Shown here in pieces: positions 46,649 to 58,852 of a stretch of 64,000 nucleotides of DNA. The first letter of the stretch is position 1. Each line of letters opens with the position of its first letter. The position numbers and the translations under genes are program-made. This stretch comes from Saururus chinensis (lineage: Eukaryota; Streptophyta; Magnoliopsida; Piperales; Saururaceae). The stretch spans positions 27,897,014-27,961,013 of the forward strand of contig CP141144.1 of assembly GCA_035235625.1 (NCBI GenBank). The letters run 5' to 3'. The notes under the pieces are model-generated. The model was not told the DNA's origin. It searched no databases and saw nothing but the letters and a program-made list of their open reading frames with translations.

Positions 46649-47698
46649 CACTACAACAAAATATACTATTAGCGACACAACAATGAACGTTGCTAAAAAC
46701 TAATAATAGCGACAAAAAAAGCATCGCAAAAAAATTTACTATTAGTGACGCTTAAGATTAAGTGTTACTAAAAGTCATATATTAGCGACGTTTAATATTA
46801 AGCGTCGCTAATAGTGAATCTATTAGTGACGCATAAAATTGTGACCTCCTCCCTTCCTCCCCTCCCCCCCCCTCATTTCTTGCCATCGGAGGAGGGGTTG
46901 CCGGAATCCAGTTCCCCCACCGGATTCCGGCACCCCCCCTTCCTCCCTCTCCTCCACCCCCCACCCCCCTCTTTCACTGCCTTCGCCGGAGGAGGGGGCT
47001 CCGGGTGCCAAAATCCGGTTCCCCTGCCAAATTCCAGCACCCCACGACCTCCTCCCTCCCTGCCGCCCTCCTCCCTTCCTCCCCTCACACCTCTGGGGAC
47101 TGGATTCCAACGCCTCACCATCCTTTGACACCCTCTCTCTTCTTTGGTGAGCCTAATGGCCCATTGGGGATTTTTTTAAAAATAAATTATGTCTTTAGCG
47201 ATGCATATAAAAGTGTCTCTAAAGGTCACTTTATTGTGTTGCTAATATTATATTATTAATGATGCATTAAATAAGTTTTTTTAAAAGTTTATTTTATTAG
47301 CAACATATACACAAACGTTGCTAATAAAGACTTATTAGAGAAGCATAGTGTTATACATCACTAAGAAGTTTTTAAAAAAAAATTAAAAAAATAATTTTTT
47401 ATTAGCAACGTATAGATAAACATCACTAATAATTACTTATTAGCGATACATAGATTTATTCGTCGCTAAAAGGTAATTTTAATTTTTTTTAAAATAGTTT
47501 TATTAGTAGCGACATATACAATAACATCGCTAATAACTAATCATTAGCAATGCTAGAAAATAAGCGTCAATAATAATTAATTAATAGCGATAAATATTAT
47601 ACGTCACTAATATGAACTATTTGTGACGCTTTTTGTTATACATTGCTAATAGGCAATAGCGACGACACTTTTTGTGAAAAGTCCTTTTTGCTGTAGTG
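46649..47698. mobile_element. Non-autonomous CACTA (En/Spm-type) element, 1050 bp
   Basis: Begins CACTACAACAAAA (46649) and ends, in reverse, CACTACAGCAAAAAGG (47698). Subterminal repeats tattagcgacg and their complement occur many times on both sides (for example 46671, 46787, 47440, 47506), a hallmark of CACTA elements. Flanking triplets are gta (left) and gtg (right), so the 3-bp target duplication is imperfect. The centre (about 46850-47130) is C-rich with an internal duplication. No transposase is encoded. Confidence 0.75.
46850..47130. repeat. C-rich core with ~96-bp duplication in CACTA element
   Basis: ggaggaggggttgccgg near 46899 with its following accggattccggcacccc is echoed by ggaggagggggctccgg near 46990 with aaattccagcacccc. 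Open frames on both strands here reflect biased composition, not genes. Such GC-rich inserts can be captured host fragments, but I cannot identify a source. Confidence 0.55.
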
Positions 47699-47959
47699 GT
47701 GTCATCACACATACAATTTTTCATAACTTAAAAAGATAGGTATTCATGTGCCTTGATTCAAATGAGTAGGTAGGCAAGAAAAGTCAAGAAGTCAAATCCG
47801 ACCCAAGTTGGACTGTATATGTGAGAACTATTTATCTGTAATGGAAATTTTCACAGTTATTCTTCGGTTATCCGATGGAGAAAAGTAATATATTTACCAT
47901 TCCCAATTTTCACACTTATATCAAGTTATTCGACTGAGAAAACATATTTATCAATCACA

Positions 47960-48475
47960 ATTTTTTCTCTATGAGCATGATCTCGTCAGCCACCAGATAA
48001 ACTCCTAAAAATAATTTTGTAGACTTCAGCCTCCAAAAAAATTTTAGCCTCCAAAATGTTTTTTGCCTCCATTGGACATTAATATCATGTCTGATTATGA
48101 CCCTTCAAAAAATGGCATTGTCGGTTTAGTAATATCAATATTGAAATGCTCACCTTCTAAACGGATAAGAGGGTGGGCATTGCTAACAAATAATAGGGTG
48201 AAATGACAATCTTATTTGACATGCCCTCTCATCGCTCTTCAACAACGTCCTTCTTACTCATCTAGAAGGTTGGCATTACCATTAACCCTTATTAACCACA
48301 CGGTGCCATTTCTCCGCTCACCGAAGCCATTTTTCAAAGAGTAATAATCGGGGATGGTTTCAAAGTACCAATGGAGGCAAAAAACTTTGGGAGGCCAATG
48401 TCCATGAAATGGTTGTAGAAGTCTATCTGACGGCTAACGAAATTGTGCTCGTGAAGAAGAAAATGTGATCAGGTT
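47960..48475. mobile_element. Foldback element with long imperfect inverted repeats
   Basis: The left arm contains gagcatgatctcgtcagcca, gtagacttcagcctcc and gttttttgcctccattgg (about 47976-48075). The right arm read in reverse contains gagcacaatttcgttagccg, atagacttctacaacc and gttttttgcctccattgg (about 48450-48370). The arms are about 110 bp or longer around a 290-bp centre. No coding region is seen. Outer ends and target duplication are not defined. Confidence 0.6.
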
Positions 48476-48479
48476 TTTG

Positions 48480-50513
48480 TGGGTCTTTAGTAAATAAATT
48501 GTCATTTCATAGCTCCTAAGTAATAGATATGTCTTTAGAAGATCTAATGGCTAAAAAGAATGTGCTCATTCCCAATAAATTGTCCTAACCTAGTCACAAA
48601 GATTGTTCATCATGATGTTGGAAAAATCTGCCTTGGCCACTTCAACTGTCGTATAATGGTAGTCTTTAATAGTACCCTTATCATCATTAATTTTAAAGTA
48701 ACTGTAGAGTCTCTCCCCACCAGTGTTGGTTCTAATCTAAAATTTCTTAGAGCCTTTTATGTTTAAATATGTGTCTACAGTAGTATTATAAAATTTCGTA
48801 TGTTATGACACGACTAATAAAAAATGCATAGCAATGATAACATGACTTGCTATTATGTCATGTTATCTTATCTACGATTATAAACATAGTCATGTTACTG
48901 TTAACACAATAAGAATATCAAGTTTCATTTATTGTGTCATCACGTTTAAACCATCATCTAATAAACAAGTCATTGGAAACATGAGTAGGTTATTATTGTG
49001 TATATAATGACATGACATTATGCTTATTCTAGTTGTTTTGTCTTCTACCTATTTAGTATTCTAGGAATATTGGTTTTATGGTACTTTGGTTGTTTGATCA
49101 TTCTGCAGTTTGGTGTTCCGTTGTTTGCTACGAGAATATGAAATTTACAAACCTAAATATGAAAAAAACACAATAAAATACCAAGATTTGCTTGCGAAGT
49201 ACCAAACATAAGTTGTAAACTACCAAAGATGGAACAAACATACTAACCAATAAACATTCAAAATCACATTTATACACATTTTTTCGTTTTGGCCTTTTAA
49301 CATTTTGAAATGGACATAGAAGACTTGATAGAAAGCTCATAATAATCTTCTCATAGTAAAAAAAGGAAGCCCAAGATACGGTTAGTCAAGGCCTATAAAC
49401 CAAATATTTAAAAAAAAACAACTATAGTTCCACTATTCCAACATCATGAATATCTAATGAGCTTCTATAGTTTTTACTTCTCAGCTATTAGCTCATAAAA
49501 ATAATCTTAGTCGTACTTCAAAAGAAGATGAAATTAGGCATAAATTCAATCATAAATGATAAAAATAACAAACATAAATTAATTGCAAACCATTAATGAG
49601 GAAAAACCCTACTTAGAAATTGCTCAAACTGGCAACTTTTTCGTCAACCCAACATGATATAGCCCAGATCGTTTAGGACTCACAGAAGCTACCTACAATA
49701 AACTATAAAAAAATAAGTAAATAAATGGGCAAAGTCTATTTGAAAGCCAAAACACACTGACTGGACAGTGAGAAGATGACTAGTCTGGATAATTCGTTGG
49801 AGGAAACAAAAAGAGAAGAAGAATCAGAATAAGGGCGTGCTGGGAACAAGGTTTCCTACTCCTTCACCGTGTGGCAAGAAATCACCATTCTAGTCCCTGT
49901 CAAAGGCACCTCCCTTCTCAGTAGAGTGTCTCTTTACTGTTTTTCATTGTTCTGGTGGAGCTTCTTGCCTCTCGCACCATATGTGTGGAGCCAACATATT
50001 TATAAATGAGAAAATTGTGACACTTAGACCTGAAAATCAACATGAGCTCGGGGTTCGGAAAATAAAATTAGAGTAATTTAATTTTTAATAAAAACCAAAA
50101 CATACGAATCAACTAGGAGCAGCAGATTTTGTGTGCGAGAATCGTATCGTACCTCTACGCACTACAGAACTTTAACGTTTCATTGTATAGGCCAGAACAA
50201 ACCTAATTTTTAACTAATTTGGATCAGACCAATGTTGCATTGCCATTGAATGCCTACGTATGTATTAGATAATATTTTTTATATTATTCCAATACGATCG
50301 GATCTAAATGTAATTTTGCCTAATAATAGCTACTTACATTCAGCGTCACAAAATCGTATAAGTTAAAAATACATATCTTTATATCTGAATAAATTGTCTA
50401 GAATAAGACGGAAACTTATAAATCATTGGAGTCAAACAGAAGCCAATAAATCATTGGAATCACACCTCTCACATAGGTGAGCAAAATACTAACAAAATCA
50501 CATAAGCTACTCT
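48480..50513. other. Unassigned AT-rich stretch with inverted-repeat block
   Basis: From about 48780 to 49020 cgtgttat-type half-sites recur (gacatgacttgc, catgttatcttatc, catgttactgttaacac). The rest, to the LTR start at 50519, shows no gene, terminus or array I can name. Short open frames at 48560 and 49128 are not recognisable. Confidence 0.4.
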
Positions 50514-51248
50514 ATTACTGTCATGCCCCGACACCTGCCCGACCCAAGCTAAACCCGGTCTAAGGGACGGTCAAAGCACATTGGGGCAACAAGGTATTAA
50601 AATTGTGGAAGACTTGACCCCTCTAGCGGGTAAATTACACCTATGGAGTTATGCACCGTTTAATCTTTGTGCAAGAGAAATAAGTGAAAGTATAAAGGAC
50701 TATAACTTTGAAACAGTTCTCAAGTCTCAACCCACAAACTTAAAACAATAAGCAGACAAACATGGCTCAAATCATAAAGTCATAAATATGTCTAAAACCA
50801 CAATGGCTACAAAAGTCTAGAACAAGATCAACCAAACATAATGTTCTAACAACATAGCATAATAAATCAAAAAACATAGTAGCGTCTCTAGACATCCACG
50901 CCTACTCCAAAGCACTCGCCAATAGTTCCTCATAGAGAGGATCTTGATCAACTACATATCGCACCATGCAGCCCCAAAACAGAAAATACATAAAAAAAAA
51001 CTGGGGTGAGTATAAACTCAGTAAGGTTTGCATATGGAAATGGTACTTCAAAAAAACAACCATGACATATCAACATGGTCTATCAGATCTACATAACATA
51101 TAATATCCCATTTCTAATTACTTTCCTTATAATAACCATACTTATAAGTAATTATCCTACGTACAATTATCTCAAACACCCTATTCATAGCATGAATAAT
51201 CACATTATAACATAAACATCTATCTTGCATGAAAAATGTCTCTAGCTG

Positions 51249-53366
51249 TCATGACCTGAATTTTTAAAAACCTTTCTAAAATCGCATTAACGGTAGTCAC
51301 AAATTTTTTTTTCTTAAATACAAAACAAATCATTCGATTAAATATTCAAGTCATGATAAATGGGGTTCACAAATATGAATATTAAATCATATGATATTAT
51401 TATACGTCTCAAAATTCAATAAGAATAGTTCATCCATCTAAGTACAAGTTCGTCAACCATCTAAAAATAAATAAGTAAGTTGACTCTCAAGCTAATAAAA
51501 CACTTATGTACCGGAGTTGCAAGCATATAAAAACTTCTTCTTGTGCTCACTTGTTTTGGTCTTATTCGTCGTCGCCTGGAGAATCTGCAATTAACCAAAC
51601 TAAGCAACCACAACAACAGCAATGTAATATCTCCTCCTTCAAGAGAAGAGCTTCCATAAGGACAAAAGATTTTATTAATATTTTTTGGATCAGACCAACA
51701 TCACCCAATATTAGTTTCCTACGTATTCATCATACAACATCTTCAATGTTTCCAACAAGATCGGATCCAGATGTAGTTCTACCTAAAAACTACACCATAC
51801 TAAGAAGCATATCACCCATGCAATGCTTGAGTATTTTAAAAAACCCTACCTTTTTTACAAGTCTTTTAATCGTTCCACTTATCTAATTAAAAAATAATAT
51901 CAAACAATATTATTAATTATCTCTCAAGCCATTGTTCGATAATTATTACTAACAAATTTTTATTCACTTAGAGATATCTCGCCCGTCGAGAAATCTCTAG
52001 ACATAGGACTCTTAACATGTAGAACATCAATATAGAGTGACACATGTAAAGTAATATACAGAGCACTGAATATAACATAGCTCAAAAACATGGGCTGACC
52101 ATTAACCAATAAAGACCAACACAATGTAAAAAACAATAGACACCATTCAAGAAACAATGCACTAATTATGACACGAAAATATTGACTCCCGCACAAAGGA
52201 GTAATTGTATGCTAACAAAAATCCTAACATCTCTAGAGATCCACTTGGATCAGCCATGGGCCTAGAGATGTAGGTATCAGCTCTGCTCATGGACACATTA
52301 GCCGGAGGTAGATGAGTCTTCCATGATGCTCAAAAACCTAGTTTGTGCATTTGCAGGGATCCATTGTCCCAATGAAGCGGAGATCACGAAGGTCTAAAAG
52401 ATTACCGCCATGGCTATTATCAAAAATCCTAGCATCTCTAGATATCCACTTGAATTAGCTACGGGCCTAGAGATGTAGGTATCAGCTGTGCTCATGGACA
52501 CACTGGCCAGAGGTAGATGAGCCTTCCATGATGCTCAAAAACCTGGTTTGCACATTTGCAAGGATTCATCATCCTAAAGGTGCCGAGGCCACGAAGGCCT
52601 AAATATTTGTCATGGCTATTACTGTGAACTTAAACTTTGCCTCAAAGAGCATCCCATAACCACCTCGGTTCATTAACAAAGGTAAAATTCTATGTCAGGG
52701 CCCCATTCACTCCATAAAGTGGTCCAAACCCTAAAGAGGGTATTTTAGTCAGTATCTTGATTAGGTGTTCTTCCCCCAATCCAACAACGACCAAAATCTC
52801 TTGATTAGACTTTATTAACCTCAATTTACTGATATAATTTAGCACAACAATAATAAATGCAAGCATCAGAATAATCAACATATATAATATGCGGTCACAC
52901 AAGTGCATAAATAATAAACAAAGGCCCGTTGCACTCATTTGTAGAGCTAGGGCACAGTGAATCCAATCCCAAGAGTGTAAACAACTCTAATTTATCACGC
53001 AAATTATATATATGATACTCTAGTTGATCGATGTACTCAGTTGTAGACATGTATAATTCGTTGGCTTAAACCCTCAAAATTAGGGTTCTTCCCCTTATTT
53101 TTCGTGACACTGTGACCTGTCAAGATCTTCGTGTCACTTGCTAGTCACACCCCTTCCTTTTGAAGTCATTTAACATCAATAGAGCATACCCTAACACTTG
53201 GTAGTTAGGTTATTAATTTTTGCATAAACGAAACATACTGCCCTTAAGGGCATTAGGGTAATTCTACCACCTAGGGTATGGTACTCTCCCTTAGGTCATT
53301 TGGTCATCTTACTACCCTTTTATTTATTCTAAGTCATTATCCTCTTAGGTGGCTCCACTCTCAAAC
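51249..53366 (+). mobile_element. LTR-like insertion, right end unresolved
   Basis: The family-A sequence stops after aaaatgtctctagc, and a new TG-start block follows, tgtcatgacctgaattttta. This resembles a different LTR family, loosely like the family-B LTR at 24290. It contains a 205-bp tandem duplication and continues on the far side of the reversed solo LTR (56668 to about 56800), where I cannot fix its end or a target duplication. No protein domain is present. Confidence 0.4.
52213..52625. repeat. ~205-bp tandem duplication
   Basis: Two copies start caaaaatcctaacatctc (about 52214) and caaaaatcctagcatctc (about 52421), each followed by gggcctagagatgtaggtat and gaggtagatgag and ending near tgtcatggctatta-type text. 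Copies differ by scattered substitutions and small indels. Confidence 0.85.
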
Positions 53367-54464
53367 TGTAAGGACTCTCATTTTTTAACCGGTTTATTTT
53401 AATGTTATTTATCGGTTAATGTGTGGTTTACGCTTTTTCTAATCTAAATTCTAAAGTTTTCAAAAATAAATGGGATTTCTAAAGGTTTTAAGCAAAACTA
53501 ATTCTACATTTATGAATTTTAAGTAAATTTTAGTCAATTCTAATTTTTTTAGGATTTTTTAAATTTTTTACTAATTTTTCAAAAATTAGGGTTTGGCGAG
53601 ACCCCCCTGTGGGCCCTACCGACGAAATTAGAATTTTTAGACCAAAATACCCCAGACATCAACTAAAGCTCATACAAAAATTTTCAAAATTTTGTAAGAT
53701 CTAATTAGTGCTCAAATTTGTAAAATACATATTTTTAGCCCAAAATTTATTTACACCCCATTAGTTCATTAAGTGTACCCCAAGCTCTACTATAAAAGGA
53801 AAAGGGCTGAGCCATTTCCATTTTGGGAATAGACTGGGAGGAGGTGATTAAGGCCTAGTTCCCCAATTAGGCCTGGATTAGAAGGGATTAAGGTATGTTC
53901 TTCCCTAATTAAGCTTAAACCCTAGATCTCTCCTAATCCATTCTTAATCCAACATTTCTCTTTTGATTTGATTCGATTTCAAGCATCAAACTCATTGATT
54001 TACTCCCTTACTTCAAACCCTACTTATCAAAATTCGTTTTTATGCTTAACAAACCCTAGATCTAAGATTTATTTAAGGTTTTCAATGTTAAACCGATTTT
54101 TAATGGAGTTCAACTTAAATACTATATTTTTGGAAGGTTTCCAAGAAGGGTGAAGGTCAAATCCGAATCTAAACAAGTGACAAGGTAATGGGTCTTCAAA
54201 TCTCAGTTTTCTTATGGTAAAATCTCAATTTTTATGGTTTATTTGGAATGGGTTTGTTTGATTTAGTGTTTTAATGGTGGGATTAGTAAATGTTAATTTC
54301 TTGTTCCGATTTCTTAGGGTTTTATTTTATAATGGTTTAGATTAGTGTTCTAGAAGGTTTGATGAGTTTTTGATAATGTTTGGTACCATGGATGAAGATT
54401 TGAGGGTGTTTTCATGGTATTTCGGTTTTGAAATTCGAAATGAAGAAGAAGGTCAAAACTGCTA

Positions 54465-54580
54465 TATTGGCGATCGAACGGCCTACCAAGGCGATCGATC
54501 GACAACACTACAGTTTTGGCAAATTTACAGTATAGTCGATCGAACAGCCTCGCAGGGCGATCAAACGGCTACACGGCAGT
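54465..54580. repeat. Palindromic cluster in reversed solo LTR
   Basis: ggcgatcgaacggcctacca then ggcgatcgatcgac, and, 45 bp on, tcgatcgaacagcctcgca then gggcgatcaaacgg. These are two paired units of the kind seen at 18910-19085, in reverse orientation. Confidence 0.75.
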
Positions 54581-55879
54581 TTTTGCTATTTTTGAAACTT
54601 ATGCACATTTTAATGTTTTGCTCCATTTAATGATTCTAATGGTCATGGGAGGTGTATTATGATAAAATTAGGCTATTGGAGGTGTAGAATTGATGATGAA
54701 AGTGTATGGATTGTGTTTAGGTGTTGTCTTGTGACATCATATTATGTTGATAATTATACATGTTGATGTTGAAGTACCTTAAATTTGTGAATCTTGGAAT
54801 TCTTATGAATAGAATATGTTTCCAACAGGGATATTATGTGGAAAAATGGTGAGATGTGTTCTCTCATAATGAGGATGGCTTATGGGTAATGGATGTGATC
54901 ATGATGTGGCTTAATGAATGGAAGAATCATGATTGTGGGAGTGAATGTTTGATTTCACATGGATGGATTTAATCCTTATAGTAGATTTTGTTTTAATTTC
55001 AGTTAGGAATTATTGTTTTGAATGTGTTCAAGCATGTGTAAATTGTCTTATGAGTTTATGTCAAGCATTGGGCATGTGCTTAAATATGCATAAACACACA
55101 CATATAGGGAATTTACTATGACATTGTAGTTAATTATGCCTTGATTATGATGCATGAGGAGACTAATTGGGAGCACATTCCATGTGTTGGAACCCACGTA
55201 GGTCTTGCTCACGGATGTATCATGTTATCATGCATCATGGATCGGTGTTTATGGATGAAGTTTTATCGATGTTTAACCGGAATTAATCGATTATGTGCAA
55301 TGCTTGAGATTGTGTGCTAAATTAATCGCTCAGTGAATTAATCGAAACTTGGTTGGTCCGAAAGGACATGTTTTCGATTTAAGTTCCTATGGGAACGTGT
55401 ATACTCCCCAGGTTGAGTCTAGAGAAATGGAATTATGTGGGGACAAGTTGTGTACTTGTCTTGTGGATTTGAGATTATTATGAGTGTCATCTGGACCCTG
55501 AGAATCCAGAGTAGTATGCCGTGTACACCCACTACCATGTGTTCTAGGGTTCCCTGTGTGGGAATTCGAGCTCTCCCCTCCACAGGAGATATCCCTAGGC
55601 AAACACCCTTGCTCTAAATTCTCTGTGTGAGAATGGGACATCCTTGGCCAGGATCATCTAGGGCGAGCAGCTTTAGAGATTGACAACCCCGACTCTTTTA
55701 CATTTCCTGTGTGGAAATTTGACCGTGTCTTGCCTTTGTGGCCTTGACTGTGTCCTGCCTGTGTGGCAATGCTTGTGTTTACTCCTTGATAGAGGCATTT
55801 ACCATTTGTATTAATGCAAGTATATTATGAATGTTATGCATGATTGTGTATCATGTGTTTGACATATTTGTTGTGCAGG

Positions 55880-56075
55880 GGGAATGAATTTGATGTGATA
55901 TGAATGCATGATCAGAAATGGTGTGGTTGAGACACTATTATGCAGGTTTATGTGATATGAATGCATGATCATAATTAGTGTGAATGAGACACTATTATGC
56001 AGGTTTATGTAATATAAATGCATGAGAATGGTGTGAATGAGATACTATTATGCAGGTTTATGTGATATTAATGTA
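55880..56075. repeat. ~57-bp tandem repeat in reversed solo LTR
   Basis: gtgatatgaatgcatgatca followed by gagacactattatgcagg recurs about every 57 bp for roughly 3.5 copies. It occupies the position of the 55-bp array at 17248-17655 but with different sequence and copy number. Confidence 0.8.
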
Positions 56076-57072
56076 ATATCAGAAAGTGGTATAGCATGTT
56101 AATCTTAGATTTGATTTGCTTCATTGTCATGTCGTTGTATTTTCTGGTGATTATAGTTATATTCAAAACCATTATTAAGTTTTTATACTCACCCCACTTT
56201 TTTGTTTTGTTTTGGGGCTGCGTAGCGTAACACGCAAACGAGCAGGATCCTCTATATGAGGAAAGGTCGGAGAGAGCTTGGGAGTAGTCGTGGAGGCTCC
56301 TAGTTTTGCATATTTCTTCGTTTATCTTGTTTTGATGTTAGAACCTTGTGGATGATCCTTGTCTTAGATTTGTGAAATACTATGTTTTAGTTTCTTTAAG
56401 ACTTGTTTTGGAGTCAAGTATGTGGCTATGAATTATTAGTATGTGGGTTTGTGATTATGGTTTAATTAGAGTTTAACTCTTTTGGTTCTCCCTATTTACT
56501 CTTGCTCAAAGTAGTGCGTAAACTTCGTAAATTAGATTACCCGTAGTTGGGGCACAAGTCTTCCGCTATTTTTCTTCAACTATTTTCAATCTGTCGCCCC
56601 TATGCATTGGTTCGGCCCTTGAACCGGGTTCGGCTCGGGTCAGGCAGTGCCGGGGCGTGACACAAACTATCCCGAGCTTCCATTTGCACGAAATGTGGGC
56701 GGGTCCACTCAAAGGAGTATTACTGTCATTTGGTTTAAGGCCTTATTGACATCAAATGGGTTCAAAATTAAACTCAAGGGTACTACTGGACTTCATGAAC
56801 TCTGTGTACCCCCACATTTGTGTGTACATGGTGGAAACATTCAATTCTAAGCATATGAACATGCATTATAAATATCCCATTAACATACTACACACATGCT
56901 ATTTAACATTTAATCATGACTCCTTATTGAAATCATAAGTGAAAATCATTGAAAAACACAATTCAAATCAAGTACAATCTCATACTAGACATAAGTAGAC
57001 ATATTCATTACCACACTTAAAGTTAAACATGACACCAACATTCACTTATAATTTAATCATAATATGTGAAAA

Positions 57073-57410
57073 TGATGTGCCCGATGCAAGCACGATCGGT
57101 ATCTAGGAGAATTGCGCAGGGAAAGGGGAGAATTGTTGAAGAAAGGGGAGAAGTCTGAATTCACCAAATTGCATAAACTCCAACTGAAAGTCAGGCTGCC
57201 CCCATATGGGAGGACAACCACCTACTGACCTGAACCGCCTAACCCAAACCAGTCCGGTTTACATCCAATAACCCAAATAACCCAGTTAGTGGGTCGGCTA
57301 TCCCGGCCACTAACCCCTATGCAATAAAGTATGACAATAATAAAATAAATAGTGCTATGACATAAAATAATAAAAGACAATATGAGTATCGTGCACAATC
57401 GTACACAACA
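57073..57410 (-). mobile_element. 3' LTR of the chromovirus
   Basis: On the + strand it starts tgatgtgcccgatg and ends tcgtacacaaca. Compared by eye with the other LTR it shows about 16 differences in 338 bases, mostly transitions. On the coding strand the bases before it include agcggaagcatactggag, a weak polypurine tract. Confidence 0.9.
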
Positions 57411-57441
57411 CTCCAGTATGCTTCCGCTAGTCGACTTGTCC

Positions 57442-57599
57442 TCAAGGCGACCAAGCTGCATAACGAGCCAAGAAATCATCCTCAAGCATCCATGTCGCAT
57501 CGTCCAAAGGCTGACCCTGCCAGGAAACCAAAACCTCAGTAACAATGCGACCCGAGCGACGAACCCGCCTCTTCTCAAGAACAGACGTAGGGGCAGGAT
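57442..57599 (-). pseudogene. Chromodomain-like C-terminus of integrase
   Basis: SVLEKRRVRRSGRIVTEVLV followed by SWQGQPLDDATWMLEDDFLA matches the compact chromodomain of plant chromoviruses (V-L-x-x-R...x-V-x-W-x-x...A-T-W-E-x). It is in frame with the G-P-Y/F part and ends at the stop 57442. Such domains are thought to guide insertion to heterochromatin. Confidence 0.75.
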
Positions 57600-58852
57600 C
57601 AGGGGATGGAACAGGACCCATCAGTGGCAGAGGAGATGCATCCACAGCCAAGCTTTGATCACCAACAAACCTGCGAAGGTGGGACACATGGAACACATGA
57701 TGAACCAAGGAAGTAGGCGGCAAAGAAAGGCGGTAAGCCACCGGACCAATGCGAGCCTCCACCGGGTAAGGACCATGAAACCTGGGAGCGAGCTTGGAGT
57801 GCTTAGGCTGAAATAAAGAAGTCTGACGTTGTGGTAAGACAGAGACATAGACCAAGTCGCCAACTTGAAATTCCTGATCAGTTTGGCGGCCATCATAGAG
57901 CTGTTTCATACGATTCTGAGCCTCAGCAAGATTCATCTTCAACTGGCACAATACCTCATCACGGGTTTGGAGCATATAATCCACCTCAGCCACCGAAGAT
58001 CGATGCGGCACATACTACAAAATAGTAGGGGGAGGCCGGCCATACAACACCTCGAATGGAGTGAAGCCCGCACGTGTGTGATAAGCAGTATTATAGGACC
58101 ACTCTGCCCATGGGAGAAGATGCAACCAACGGCGGGGCTGTGACATCGTGAAGCACCGCAAGTACTGCTCCAAACAGCGGTTAACAACCTCCGTCTGCCC
58201 ATCCGTCTGAGGGTGATATGCAGTGCTCATATGAAGGGACGTACCCTGTAAGGCAAAGAACTCCTGCCAAAACTGAGAAAGGAAGACACGATCACGATCA
58301 GACACAATGGTATGAGGCATACCATGAAGCTTCACCACCTCCCGAACATACAAGTCGGCCACCATTTAGCAGTAAAGGGGTGACCCAACGCACAGAAGTG
58401 AGCATACGTAGACAAACGGTCAACCACCACCATAATCACTAATTTACCTTGCACCAGAGGCAAGGCCTCCTCAAAATCCATCAATACATCCTCCCATACT
58501 TTGTCCGGAATGGGTAGTGGTTGGAGCAATCCAGCAGGAGAAGTGGTAGCAGCCTTAGCGCGTTGACAAATATCACAAGCCGTCACATACTCATGCACAG
58601 CCCGACGAACCCCCAACCATAAGAAACTCTGGCTGACCCGCTTGTAAGTGCGGAAAACCCCTTCGTGACCAAAAATTGGGGAGTCATGGAAATGAGATAT
58701 AATGCGGCGGCGAAGATAGCGACATCAGGAACCCACAAGCGGTCCTTCCAAAACAGCAACTCATCCCGCCAAGTGTAAAACGGATGGCCTGCCGGGTCCT
58801 GCTGAAGGGTAGCTATCAACATCTGTGTCGAAGCATCAGAAGAGTAGGCCTG
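57600..58852 (-). pseudogene. Chromovirus integrase, two frame changes
   Basis: The zinc-binding part ends in ACDICQRAK (about 58580-58550). The core has aspartates in WEDVLMDFEEALPL (about 58490) and [17 protein letters not shown] (about 58305), and glutamate in [15 protein letters not shown] (about 58195), so all three catalytic residues remain. Frame changes fall near 58610 and 58350, and a stop lies at 58015-58017. The C-terminal part has QVGDLVYVSV and LAPRFHGPYPVEARIGPVAY, the G-P-Y/F domain. Integrase would insert the cDNA; this copy cannot be made in one piece. Confidence 0.9.

Larger units (their letters stand above)
53367..56662 (-). mobile_element. Solo LTR (family A), reversed, 3296 bp
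   Basis: On the + strand it starts tgtaaggactctc and ends ggggcgtgaca, so in its own orientation it runs TGTCACGCCCCGG to GAGTCCTTACA. The 5-bp duplication caaac flanks it (53362-53366 and 56663-56667). It matches the LTR at 16586 end to end in reverse, including the gggctgcgtagcgt, ttatactcacccc and aacccggggag-type blocks, but the internal tandem arrays differ. No coding. Confidence 0.85.

Noticed and set aside
46782-47259. Overlapping proline/glycine-rich open frames on both strands
   Set aside because: They lie in a C-rich duplicated core of a CACTA element; composition alone keeps the frames open and no domain is visible.
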